NCBI GenBank assembly: GCA_964437445.1
Contig: CAYTGR010000008.1
Location: forward strand, 45,453-109,452
From: CAYTGR01 sp964437445
GTDB taxonomy: Bacteria; Chloroflexota; Anaerolineae; B4-G1; SLSP01
Length of the DNA stretch: 64,000 nt
Direction of reading: 5' to 3'
How positions within the stretch are numbered: position 1 is the stretch's first letter; each line of letters begins with the position of its first letter. This document shows positions 42,108 through 51,130 of this stretch, in pieces. Below the pieces are notes generated by a model. That model ran no database searches and had not been told where the DNA came from. It worked only from the letters and a program-made list of their open reading frames with translations. Position numbers and translations under genes: made by a program.

Positions 42108-42313
42108 TGGCGCGTTTGACGGTCTGGCAAACCGCAACCGGCGGGCTGGCCTGGTCCTACGCCCCGGAGGCGGAATCCCCGCTCCCCGGCCCGTCCTGGT
42201 TGGTCTGGGAGTTCGCCCGGCCGGAGACGGCCGAGGCGGCAGCCTGGATTGGCCAGGGGATCCGCCAGTTACTGGCGCTGTTGAGTCAGCGATGGCCGTT
42301 CGCGTCCTGCTGA
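42107..42313 (+). CDS. Hypothetical small protein, 68 aa
   Basis: Starts in TAATG overlap. Trp-rich N-terminal part (LTVWQTATGGLAWSY), helical C-terminus. Overlaps the next ORF by 22 bp. Unknown function; supported by continuous coupling through five mini-genes. Confidence 0.5.
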   Translation: MARLTVWQTATGGLAWSYAPEAESPLPGPSWLVWEFARPETAEAAAWIGQGIRQLLALLSQRWPFASC

Positions 42314-42447
42314 CGGCCGGCCCGGCGTTGGTCGGAATGGGCCTGCTACTGATCCGAGTGGCCGGCAGCGCCGGGGGGCAGCCGCTGGTCCTGGCGGGCC
42401 TGGGGCTACTGGCAACAGGCATCATAATGAACCGGAGGCCCCGATGA
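42292..42447 (+). CDS. Small two-helix membrane protein, 51 aa
   Basis: ATG within the end of the preceding gene. Two hydrophobic helices separated by RVAGSAGGQ, ending IIMNRRPR. ATGA overlap with the next ORF. Unknown function. Confidence 0.45.
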   Translation: MAVRVLLTAGPALVGMGLLLIRVAGSAGGQPLVLAGLGLLATGIIMNRRPR

Positions 42448-42563
42448 GTGAGAGTGTCATGGCCTGTATTGCGCTGCCGTTACTGGTAGCGGCGCTGTTG
42501 ATCTGCATAACGGCATTTTTCGTGGTGTGGTTGGTCAAAGACGAATCTCGGAGAGGTAAATGA
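42444..42563 (+). CDS. Single-pass membrane peptide, 39 aa
   Basis: ATGA overlap upstream and ATGA overlap downstream; GGAGG lies 9 bp before the start. One transmembrane helix (ALPLLVAALLICITAFFVVW) then a charged tail. Coupling on both sides is the main evidence. Confidence 0.5.
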   Translation: MSESVMACIALPLLVAALLICITAFFVVWLVKDESRRGK

Positions 42564-43156
42564 ACGACGCTGAGTACCGTGACGATTTGAATACCGTGGG
42601 TTGGGGCCTGGCCCTGCTCCTGGGGCTGGTAGTTTTGTGGCTGGTCGTGTTGGTGGAACCGGCGGTGGCTGCCACGCCCCCGCCGCCGGCCTGGCCGGTA
42701 ACGGCGGGCGTGCGCGCGGCGGAGCCGATCACCGCCACGGTGACGCTGACCGGTGCCGTGACGCTGACCACCGGCTACGTGACCGTGACCGTGCCGGCCG
42801 GGGCGGTGCAAACCACGACGACGCTAACCCTGACGACCGGTTTCCCGGCCCACGGCCCGACCCCGCCCCAGACCGTGTGGGGCGGGGTGGCGTTTGAGTT
42901 GACCGCGGACACTGACCCCACGCTGACGTTTGGGCAACCGGTGACGGCCACGGTACACCTGTTAGACACCGGATACGCCTGGATGCTGCGCCGCTGGGAC
43001 GGCGCCGCCTGGCTGGACGCCGCCTGCGCGCCCCGGGGGGAGTCGCCAGAGGATTACCTGGTCGTGCCGGTCTGCGCCGGCGGAGAGTTCGTCGTCGCGG
43101 CCGCCCCGGCCCGGCGCTGGCTGCCGTTGGTACTGCGGGGAGCGGGCGCCCGGTAA
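42560..43156 (+). CDS. Secreted or membrane protein with LPLVLR C-terminus
   Basis: 198 aa with GAGAGG before the start. Hydrophobic segment (about 15-37), Pro/Ala linker, then a Thr-rich beta domain (about 55-165) that looks Ig-like or ZU5-like. It ends RRWLPLVLRGAGAR, close to the terminal motif of three other secreted proteins here. Probably surface-located. Confidence 0.6.
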   Translation: MNDAEYRDDLNTVGWGLALLLGLVVLWLVVLVEPAVAATPPPPAWPVTAGVRAAEPITATVTLTGAVTLTTGYVTVTVPAGAVQTTTTLTLTTGFPAHGPTPPQTVWGGVAFELTADTDPTLTFGQPVTATVHLLDTGYAWMLRRWDGAAWLDAACAPRGESPEDYLVVPVCAGGEFVVAAAPARRWLPLVLRGAGAR

Positions 43157-43200
43157 AGGCGCGCAGTGCGGGACAGCGCGACTACCAGAAAGGTGAACTC

Positions 43201-46200
43201 ATGCGACGAATACGGTCTCTCACCATCACTTTAATCCTGCTGGCGCTGCTGGCCGGGCCGGTGCTGGCCGCCACGCTGGTCAACGACGACTTCGCCGGTT
43301 CCAGTCCCGGCTGGACTGTGAGCCTGGGCGTCGGCGGTTCCAACCACGTGAACTTCAACGCCAGCGGCGCGCTCCAGCTGCGGGCCAATGACGAGGTGGA
43401 CTTCCCCATGGTGGGCCGCACCGTGACCGGAGTGACGCCCTACTGGCGCTACCAGGTGCGCTTCCGCTACACCGAGGTGGCGTTGTTCGGCACCAGCCTC
43501 GCCGTGGGTTCGGCCCCGTTTTCTACTGCCCGGGTGCCGTGGGGTGTTGACAGTCCCGGGCGGGAAGACATTTTGTCCATCCACCAGGTGCATAACGCGG
43601 TGAATCAGGTCTTTCACGTAGAAGGGTTCGATACGATCCACTACACCTACGACACCAACTTAGGGGTGGACCTGAACTGGCACACCGTGGAATTGGAGGT
43701 CAGCGGCAGCACCTATGTGCTGCGCCTGGATGGGACAGTCATCGGGACCGGGGCCGCCACGCGACTCCCTCAAAGCCTCTACTTCGGCAATCCCTTCACC
43801 ATGCCCTGGACTGCTTCCTGGACCGATTTCGTGGTGGACTGGGTGCGCCTGGAGAGCGACCAGGACCCGCCGGTCACCACGGCCAGCCTGGCCGGGACCC
43901 TGGGCGGCGGCGGCTGGTATCGCTCCGCCGTGGCCGTCACGCTGAGCGCGACCGACGCCTGGTCCGGCGTAGCGAACACGCAGTATCAAATTGATGGCGG
44001 AGCCTGGCAGACCTACTCCGGCCCGTTCACGGTTGCCGGCAACGGTTACCACACGCTCAACTACCGCAGCACTGACCGGGCCGGCAACGCAGAAACCGCC
44101 AGCAGTGTCGTTGTGCCCATCGATATGGTTCCGCCGATCATCACCGTATTCAACCTGGCCGGTACCGTCGGGTACGGCGGGTGGTACATTTCGCCCCTGG
44201 TGGTAACGCTGGCCGCGTCTGATGCCGGGTCCGGCCTGGCTCTGATGGAGTACCGGATCGACGGCGGAGCCTGGACGACGTACACCGGCCCGTTCAACGT
44301 CGTCAGCGAGGGAGCCCATACAATAGAATGCCGCCCCACCGACGTGGCCGGGAACAGCACGACCGGCAGCCAGTTCGCCCAAGTGGATACCACGCTCCCC
44401 ACCACCTCCGCTACACCGGCCTGCCTGCTGCCCGGCAACGGCGGCTGGTGCCGGCAGGGGCCGGTAGCCGTGACCCTGAGCGCCACCGACGCCGGCAGCG
44501 GCGTGAGCCTGATCCAGTATCGCCTGGCCGCCCTGTGGCAAACGTACAGCGCCCCCGTGGCTATCAACAACGAGGGCTCCACCACGCTGTACTACCGTGC
44601 GGCGGACGTGGCCGGCAACGTAGAGAGCCAGCAGAGCCTCGTCCAGTTGCTGGATACGGTCGCTCCGGCCTCCATCCTGACCGGCTTGACCGCCGGGCAG
44701 TGGGTGCGCGGGACGGTGCCCCTGAACGGCACGGCCTCAGACGCCACCTCCGGCGTCGCGGCCGTGGCCTACACGACCAACGGCGGGACTACCTGGAACG
44801 CGGCCGGCGGCACGACGACCTGGTCCGCTACCTGGGACACCACCGCCGGCAGCGAGAGGGCGCACCAGGTGGGCAGTCGCGCCACCGACGTGGCCGGTAA
44901 CGTTCAGACGCCGGCGTTGCTCACGGTCAACGTAGACAACACGCCCCCGACCACGACCGCGACGCCGGTCGGGACGCTCGGCGGCGGCTGGTATCGCTCG
45001 GCGGTCAACGTCACGCTGGCTGCGACCGATGCCGGGAGCGGCGTAGCGACGGTGCAATACCGCGTGGACGGCGGGGCCTGGACGAACTACGCGGGCGCGT
45101 TCAATGTCGCCAGCGAGGGCAATCACGCCGTGGAATATCGCGCTACGGACATGCTGGGCAACCAGGCGGCGCAGACGCTCACGCTACGCATTGATACTAC
45201 CCCACCGGCGACCACGGCGACGCCCGCCGGGACGCTCGGCAGCGGCGGCTGGTGGCGCTCCGCCGTGGCCGTCACGCTCTCCGCCAGCGATGCGCGGAGC
45301 GGGGTGTCCAACACGCAATACCGCGTGGACGGCGGGGCCTGGTCCACCTACAGCGCGCCGGTCACCGTCAGCAGCGACGGGACGCACACCGTAGAGTACC
45401 GTTCCACCGACGTGGCGGGCAACGTAGAAACGGCCGGCACGCTGACGCTGCGCCTGGACACTACGCCGCCGGCGCTGACTACCACCCCGGCCGGGACGTT
45501 GGGGAGCGGGGGTTGGTATCGCTCGGCGGTAGCCGTCACGGTCACGGCCGGCGACACCGGCAGCGGTCTGGACAGCACCGAGTATCGCCTGGACGGCGGG
45601 GCCTGGACGCCCTACACCGCGCCGGTCGCCATCAGTAGCGACGGGACGCATACCCTGGAAGCCCGCGCCACCGACGTGGCGGGCAACCTGACCACCAGCA
45701 CCCGCACTATCCGTATCGACGGCGCGCCGCCGGTCACCACGGCGACCCCGGCCTGTACGCTGGCCGGCAATGCCGGGTGGTGTCGCGGGCCGATCAACGT
45801 TAGCCTGACCGCGTCCGACGCGACCGCCGGTGTAGACAGCACGGAGTATCGCCTGGACGGGGGGACTTGGTCTGCTTACACCGGCCCGGTCAACGTCACC
45901 GGCGACGGAACGCACACGGTGGACTACCGTAGCACCGACGTGGCCGGGAATATAGAGCCGCCCGGTGGTAGCCTGACCCTGCGGATTGATAGCACGCCGC
46001 CGACTGTGACTACCACGCCGGCGGGCACGGCCGGCACCGGGGGTTGGTATCGCTCGGCGGTAGCCGTCACGGTTACAGCCGGCGACACCGGCAGCGGTCT
46101 GGACAGCACCGAGTACCGCGTGGATGGCGGAGCCTGGACACCCTACAGCGGCGCGTTTAACGTTACCGGCGACGGGACGCACACCGTAGCGGCCCGCGCT

Positions 46201-49119
46201 ACCGACGTGGCGGGCAACAGCAGTACGACAACACGGACGGTCCGCGTTGACACGGTACCGCCGGCCACGACGGCCACGCCCGCCTGTGCTATGCCGGGCG
46301 CAGCGGGTTGGTGCCGGAGTGTCGTCAGTGTCAGCCTGGCGGCCAGCGATGCGACCGCCGGCGTAGACAGCACGGAGTACCGCATCGACGGTGGAGCCTG
46401 GACGCCCTACAGCGCCGCTTTCACGGTGGTGGGCAACGGAAGTCACACAGTGGCGTATCGTTCCACCGACGTGGCTGGGAATGTTGAGAGCGCCGGTAGT
46501 CTCGCTGTGCAGATTGACGCGCTGCCGCCGGTGCTTACCGCTACGCCGACCGGCACGGCCGGTACTGGCGGCTGGTATCGCTCAGCGGTCAGCCTGGCCG
46601 TGAGCGGCGTAGATGCGCACTCCGGCCTGGCGGCCCTGGACTACCAACTGAACGGCGGGGCCTGGACGGCCTACGCCACGCCCCTGACGCTCAACGAGGG
46701 GGTGTCCACTGTCGGCTACCGGGGGCGCGATGTGGCCGGCAACGGCGTGACCAACACGCTGACCGTGCGGGTAGATACCACGCCGCCGGCGACCACGGCG
46801 ACCCCGGCCTGCACCCTGGCCGGAACTAACGGCTGGTGTCGGGGCGTGGTCAACGTGAGCCTCGCCGCCAGCGACGCGACCGCTGGTGTGGATACCACGG
46901 AATACCGTCTGGATGGGGGAACCTGGTCTACCTACAGCGGCCCGGTGGCCGTCACCGGCGACGGGACGCATACGCTGAGTTATCGCAGCACCGACGCGGC
47001 CGGCAATGGGGAGACCGCTGGCAGTCTCACCGTGCGCCTTGATACCACACCGCCGGTTGTGACCGCGACCCCGGCCGGTACGCCGGGGCAGGGCAGTTGG
47101 TGGCGCTCGGTCGTGACGGTGACGCTTGCTGCCAGCGACGCCACCGCCGGCGTAGATACCACGGAATACCGCCTGGACGGGGGGACCTGGTCCACCTACA
47201 GCGGCCCGCTAACCGTTACCGGCGACGGCTCGCACACGCTGAGTTATCGCGCTACCGACCGGGCGGGCAACCAGCGGCCGGCGGCCACGCTGCCGCTGGC
47301 GCTGGACACCACGCCGCCGGCCACGACGGCCACCCTGGCCGGCACGCCGGGGGACCAAAGCTGGTATCGCTCACCGATGACGGTCACTTTGAACGCCACC
47401 GACGCCACGGCCGGCGTCGCCGTGACCCGCTACCAGGTAGACGGCGGCCCCTGGCTGACCTACACGCTCCCCTTCAGTGTCAGCCCGGACGGCGTGCATA
47501 CCGTCGCCTACGGCACGACTGACCTGGCCGGCAACGTGGAGACGACTCACAACCTGCCGGTGCGGGTGGACACCACCCCGCCGGACAGCACGTTGACCCC
47601 GACCGGTACGCCGGGCCAGGCTGGTTGGTGGCGCTCGCCGGTGACGGTCACGGTCACGGCCACCGATACCACCGCCGGCGTCGCCGGCATCCGCTGCCAG
47701 GTGGACGGGGGGACCTGGCTGACCTACACCGCCCCGCTGCGACTGGCCGAGGGCCAGCACCAGGTAGCGTGCGCGGCCCGCGATGTGGCCGGCAACCCGG
47801 AAACGCCGGAGACGCTGACCGTCTGGGTGGACACCACCCCGCCGACCATTACGCCGGCGGTGAGCGGCCTGCCTGCGCCCAGCGGTTGGTATACCACGCC
47901 GGTGACGGTCTCCTTCGCCATCACCGACGCCGGCTCCGGCCCGGACTGGCTGCTGATCGGGCGCTGGCCCTATACCGGGCCCGTCACCGTGACCGACGGC
48001 ACGACGCCGTTCCCGTACACCGGCTCCGACCAGGCCGGCAATCCCACGGCGCCGCTGACGCTAACCGTGCGGGTGGATACGCAGCCTCCCACCGCGCGCA
48101 TCGTCGGCGGGACCTTCTGCGCCGAGGGCGGCGAGTTGCTGCTGCTCCGGCCCACGGCCACCGACGCCGCCAGCGGCCTCCGCGCCTGGCGCGTGGAGGT
48201 AGCCAACGGCCGGGGCCTGACACGCACCTGGACCGGGGGCATCAGTTTACCCGGGTCGCTGCCCTGGAATGGCCGGGCGGATAGCGGGCCGTTGTTCCCC
48301 CTGGGTACTTATCCGGTGCGGCTCTGGGTCCAGGATCAGGCGGGCTGGACGGCCACGGCGGTGGATCAGGCGGTGCTCGTCAGTGCCCCGCCGCCGCCCG
48401 ACTCACCAGGCCAGCCAGCGGCCACCCGCACGCCGCTGCCCACGGCGACGGCGACGGTCACGCCGGTAGCGACGCTGCGCCCGCCGGCGCGGGGGACACC
48501 GACGCCTACCCCGACCGCGCAGCCGACGCCGCGGGCGACGACCAGCGCCACGCCGGCGACTCCGCCCCCCACCCTGCCGCCGCCGGCAACGCCGGTCCCG
48601 CTGGAGCCCGCCAGCCCGCCGGCCGTGCCGGTGCTGGCCGTCCCGGTGCAGGTCTGCGCCGACGGGGATGCCAACGCCGAGTGCGCGCCGGCCGAGCGCG
48701 GCCTGGCCGGGCTGCGCGTCCAGGTGCTGGGGCCCAACGGGCCGCGCGAGCACCTGACCGACGCCACCGGCGTGGTGACGATCACCGTCCCCCAGGTGGG
48801 CGATTACACGGTGCAGCTGCGCAACCGGCCCGGGCTGGGCTGGCGCGCCACCACGCGCACTGAACTGACGCTGCGCTACAGCGCCGACGGTAGCCTGGTC
48901 GTGCTCCCGGCCGAATCAGCGGCCGAGCCGCTGCCCTTGGGGTTGGCGCCGGGGATGCTCGTGGCCGTGGGCCTGCAACCCCCGGCGGGCACCGGCGGTT
49001 GGGCGTTGGTGCTGGGCGGCCTCGGCTTTGCCCTCGTCACCGGCCTGAGCGCCGTGCTGGACCGCCGCGCCCAGGCGCTGCGGGCGCTCGCCCAGGCGTG
49101 GGAGGCGGAGCGTGTCTGA
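43201..49119 (+). CDS. Giant Ig-like repeat adhesin
   Basis: 1972 aa. Signal peptide 1-22; concanavalin/LamG-like domain (about 25-220); about 16 units of roughly 87 residues of the OmpL47/Big type, core GGWYRSAVAVTLSATDAGSGV...YRxDGG...VDxTPP. Four units carry a Cys pair (TPAC...GWCR), mostly alternating with Cys-free ones. A Thr/Pro linker (about 1735-1800), an SdrD-B/carboxypeptidase-like domain (VQVCADGDANAECAP, GLRVQVLGPNG) and a C-terminal transmembrane anchor follow. Likely a long membrane-anchored surface fibre. RBS AAAGGTGA. The stop overlaps the next start by 8 bp. Confidence 0.85.
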   Translation: MRRIRSLTITLILLALLAGPVLAATLVNDDFAGSSPGWTVSLGVGGSNHVNFNASGALQLRANDEVDFPMVGRTVTGVTPYWRYQVRFRYTEVALFGTSLAVGSAPFSTARVPWGVDSPGREDILSIHQVHNAVNQVFHVEGFDTIHYTYDTNLGVDLNWHTVELEVSGSTYVLRLDGTVIGTGAATRLPQSLYFGNPFTMPWTASWTDFVVDWVRLESDQDPPVTTASLAGTLGGGGWYRSAVAVTLSATDAWSGVANTQYQIDGGAWQTYSGPFTVAGNGYHTLNYRSTDRAGNAETASSVVVPIDMVPPIITVFNLAGTVGYGGWYISPLVVTLAASDAGSGLALMEYRIDGGAWTTYTGPFNVVSEGAHTIECRPTDVAGNSTTGSQFAQVDTTLPTTSATPACLLPGNGGWCRQGPVAVTLSATDAGSGVSLIQYRLAALWQTYSAPVAINNEGSTTLYYRAADVAGNVESQQSLVQLLDTVAPASILTGLTAGQWVRGTVPLNGTASDATSGVAAVAYTTNGGTTWNAAGGTTTWSATWDTTAGSERAHQVGSRATDVAGNVQTPALLTVNVDNTPPTTTATPVGTLGGGWYRSAVNVTLAATDAGSGVATVQYRVDGGAWTNYAGAFNVASEGNHAVEYRATDMLGNQAAQTLTLRIDTTPPATTATPAGTLGSGGWWRSAVAVTLSASDARSGVSNTQYRVDGGAWSTYSAPVTVSSDGTHTVEYRSTDVAGNVETAGTLTLRLDTTPPALTTTPAGTLGSGGWYRSAVAVTVTAGDTGSGLDSTEYRLDGGAWTPYTAPVAISSDGTHTLEARATDVAGNLTTSTRTIRIDGAPPVTTATPACTLAGNAGWCRGPINVSLTASDATAGVDSTEYRLDGGTWSAYTGPVNVTGDGTHTVDYRSTDVAGNIEPPGGSLTLRIDSTPPTVTTTPAGTAGTGGWYRSAVAVTVTAGDTGSGLDSTEYRVDGGAWTPYSGAFNVTGDGTHTVAARATDVAGNSSTTTRTVRVDTVPPATTATPACAMPGAAGWCRSVVSVSLAASDATAGVDSTEYRIDGGAWTPYSAAFTVVGNGSHTVAYRSTDVAGNVESAGSLAVQIDALPPVLTATPTGTAGTGGWYRSAVSLAVSGVDAHSGLAALDYQLNGGAWTAYATPLTLNEGVSTVGYRGRDVAGNGVTNTLTVRVDTTPPATTATPACTLAGTNGWCRGVVNVSLAASDATAGVDTTEYRLDGGTWSTYSGPVAVTGDGTHTLSYRSTDAAGNGETAGSLTVRLDTTPPVVTATPAGTPGQGSWWRSVVTVTLAASDATAGVDTTEYRLDGGTWSTYSGPLTVTGDGSHTLSYRATDRAGNQRPAATLPLALDTTPPATTATLAGTPGDQSWYRSPMTVTLNATDATAGVAVTRYQVDGGPWLTYTLPFSVSPDGVHTVAYGTTDLAGNVETTHNLPVRVDTTPPDSTLTPTGTPGQAGWWRSPVTVTVTATDTTAGVAGIRCQVDGGTWLTYTAPLRLAEGQHQVACAARDVAGNPETPETLTVWVDTTPPTITPAVSGLPAPSGWYTTPVTVSFAITDAGSGPDWLLIGRWPYTGPVTVTDGTTPFPYTGSDQAGNPTAPLTLTVRVDTQPPTARIVGGTFCAEGGELLLLRPTATDAASGLRAWRVEVANGRGLTRTWTGGISLPGSLPWNGRADSGPLFPLGTYPVRLWVQDQAGWTATAVDQAVLVSAPPPPDSPGQPAATRTPLPTATATVTPVATLRPPARGTPTPTPTAQPTPRATTSATPATPPPTLPPPATPVPLEPASPPAVPVLAVPVQVCADGDANAECAPAERGLAGLRVQVLGPNGPREHLTDATGVVTITVPQVGDYTVQLRNRPGLGWRATTRTELTLRYSADGSLVVLPAESAAEPLPLGLAPGMLVAVGLQPPAGTGGWALVLGGLGFALVTGLSAVLDRRAQALRALAQAWEAERV

Positions 49120-49435
49120 GGGGTTTTGGCTGGCGCTGCTCATGAGCGCCTGGTGTACCGCAGTGCTACTGACCCTGGTGACGATCAGCGGTACGCGCTC
49201 CGTGATAGACGAGCTACATACCGTGCAACGCACTTTGGCGGTTACGCTCCAGCAACTGCGGGCCACTAACCAGCGGTTGCAAGCCGCTCACCAACGGCGC
49301 GAGGCTACGGAATGGGTAGTAGAAGCGCAACGTCAGCAGGCAACCCAGGTCGGGCGAGTGCAAGCGGTTAATCAACAGTTACGGGGGGGCGAGATAAACA
49401 GTCAGCGGCTTGGTGATAGCGGTGCAGTTGGCTAA
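49112..49435 (+). CDS. Membrane-anchored coiled-coil protein
   Basis: 107 aa, GTG start overlapping the adhesin end. Transmembrane helix (about 5-27) then a Gln-rich coiled coil (about 30-95). No family recognised. Between the adhesin and the first WXG100 gene, so it may link the two systems structurally. Confidence 0.55.
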   Translation: MSEGFWLALLMSAWCTAVLLTLVTISGTRSVIDELHTVQRTLAVTLQQLRATNQRLQAAHQRREATEWVVEAQRQQATQVGRVQAVNQQLRGGEINSQRLGDSGAVG

Positions 49436-49469
49436 TTTAGCGTTCTAAATTCCATACAGGAGGTTGACT

Positions 49470-49754
49470 ATGGCAGTGATTCAGGTGGATCTCGAGCAGT
49501 TGGCGGTGGTCGCGCAGGCCGCGCTCCAGGAGCGTGAGCAGTTGCTCGCGCTTATCGACGAGCTGCAACAGCAGATGAATGGGTTGCAGGGGAGCTGGGC
49601 CGGCGACGCGGCTGCCGCGGCGCAGGAGCGGTTCGCGGCCGCTATCGTATTCAACAAACGCAGAGCGTTTGACGAGTTTTGCACGGCGTATGCGCAAACC
49701 TGCCGCGACCTCGCGGCGCGTTTTGCCGAGGCCGATACGCCGCGCATGGGATAG
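49470..49754 (+). CDS. WXG100/ESAT-6-like protein A1
   Basis: 94 aa behind AGGAGG. Two long helices joined by GSWAGD, the WXG turn (about 41-43), as in WXG100 proteins; ends in ARFAEADTPRMG. Known role: substrates or co-substrates of type VII secretion, usually exported as helical-hairpin dimers. Pairs with the motif-less protein that follows after 20 bp. Confidence 0.8.
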   Translation: MAVIQVDLEQLAVVAQAALQEREQLLALIDELQQQMNGLQGSWAGDAAAAAQERFAAAIVFNKRRAFDEFCTAYAQTCRDLAARFAEADTPRMG

Positions 49755-49774
49755 TAGGAGGATAGGAGGATCCG

Positions 49775-50053
49775 ATGATTCAGGCGAACATTCAACAAAT
49801 TCACGATGTAGCGAGCGCGCTGGCGAACGCTGTGGGGCGACTCGCTGAGATCCACGGCCCCGTGGATCGGCAGCACAACGAGCTGCTGGGTTCCACCCGG
49901 AGCGCCGCGGTGCATGCTGAATGCGACCGCATCTTCGCGCTATATGCTGCCCATGTGACTCAAACTGCCGACATTCTAAACGAACTCTCGGCGCAGATGC
50001 ACCAGGCGGCCAACCTGCTAGAAGAAGCCGACCGGGCCGGCCGCGGACGTTAG
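49775..50053 (+). CDS. WXG100-size partner protein B1 (no WXG motif)
   Basis: 92 aa, predicted helix-turn-helix hairpin. The turn lacks WXG. The C-terminal helix ends MHQAANLLEEADRAGRGR, matching the B2 protein at 53988. The repeated order of a WXG-bearing gene followed by a motif-less one supports a heterodimer partner. Confidence 0.65.
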   Translation: MIQANIQQIHDVASALANAVGRLAEIHGPVDRQHNELLGSTRSAAVHAECDRIFALYAAHVTQTADILNELSAQMHQAANLLEEADRAGRGR

Positions 50054-50146
50054 CCTGGCAGTGGCGGAGCGACGGCATAGTTTTGTGGCGCGCTGTTGGG
50101 CAGGGCGCAGCACAGCAGTAGTTAGCCAACAACAAGAGGAGAACAA

Positions 50147-50821
50147 ATGAAACGCAACATGGCGGTGGTAGGGCTCGTGGTAGCCCTCGTGATCCTGGTC
50201 TGTTGCAGTAGCGTGGGCGCGCTGCTCGTGGTGAACACGATCCGCGCTAACGAACGCTCGGGCGGTAGGCCGACGCCATCCGCCTGGGGCGACCCGGCCA
50301 CGGTGGAGATCGGGCGCGGCAACACCCCGCCGCCTGACACCGGGCTGCAAATCGTCAACGCAACCACCGTCGACATCTGCGCGGTGCATGTATCGTCGGC
50401 CGCTGACGATTCCTGGGGCGACAACGTGGCTCAGGGCCCTATCCGGGCCGGCGCGACGGGTTCTGTGGCGTTGGCCTACGACCAGGCGGACGTGCTGGTA
50501 GCCGACTGTTCTGACCAGGTGTTAGCCACGGCGCGCCGGCAGCGCCCGGGCGGGCAGTTGGTGGTTGGACGGCCGGGCAACGACACGGTGGAAATCCTCC
50601 TGCTCAACCAGGGGGCTGTCGACGTGTGCTACGTCGTCCTGGCCGGCAGCGATCTGTTGGGCGAGGTGGAGTGCGTATCGCCCGGCCGTGGGCGCTGGTT
50701 TTTCGTGGCGGCCGGTACCTACGACATGCAGGCGCTGGATCTGGACAAAAAAACGCTGTCCAGCCGTGACGACCGCGTGTTGACGCCGGGCCGCTACACC
50801 TGGTACGTGCCGGACCGCTGA
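50147..50821 (+). CDS. Membrane-anchored protein with two related beta domains
   Basis: 224 aa behind AGAGGAGAAC. Transmembrane helix (about 5-28, containing CC). The outer part has two similar halves (LQIVNATTVDICAVHVSSA about 65 and VEILLLNQGAVDVCYVVLAG about 143), each with Cys, followed by a YTWYVPD end. No family recognised. Surface-facing component of the type VII-like block. Confidence 0.6.
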   Translation: MKRNMAVVGLVVALVILVCCSSVGALLVVNTIRANERSGGRPTPSAWGDPATVEIGRGNTPPPDTGLQIVNATTVDICAVHVSSAADDSWGDNVAQGPIRAGATGSVALAYDQADVLVADCSDQVLATARRQRPGGQLVVGRPGNDTVEILLLNQGAVDVCYVVLAGSDLLGEVECVSPGRGRWFFVAAGTYDMQALDLDKKTLSSRDDRVLTPGRYTWYVPDR

Positions 50822-51085
50822 GGCAACAGCACAGCATCGCAAGGCCGCGCAAGACATGGCCTGGCAAAGCAACGGCGCGGCGTTGCAGCGCAAGGTTGAG
50901 CGCAGCAACGGCAGGGCCGCGCAAGACAGGGCCTGGCAACGGCAGGGCAGCGCAGGACATGGCCGGGCACCGGCAAGGCAGCGCAGGGCATGGCCCGGCA
51001 ACGGCAGGGCAGCGCAGGACATGGCCCGGCAACGGCAGGGCAGTGCTCGGCCTGGCAGCGCGCGGCAAGCTACGCAGTGTTAAGC
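50822..51085. repeat. Pentamer-phased spacer repeat 1
   Basis: 264 bp of words such as GGCAACGGCAGGGCAGCGCA. Within it a 31-bp unit repeats three to four times with few changes (from about 50934). Most words are five bases long ending in GCA, so the period is 5 within a 31-bp period. No gene. Confidence 0.75.
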
Positions 51086-51130
51086 GACGCGAATGGAGTT
51101 ACGTAGACAACACAACAACAGAGGAGAACC

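Noticed and set aside
45184..46446. 420-aa minus-strand frame opposite the Ig repeats
   Set aside because: A repeat shadow of the giant adhesin.
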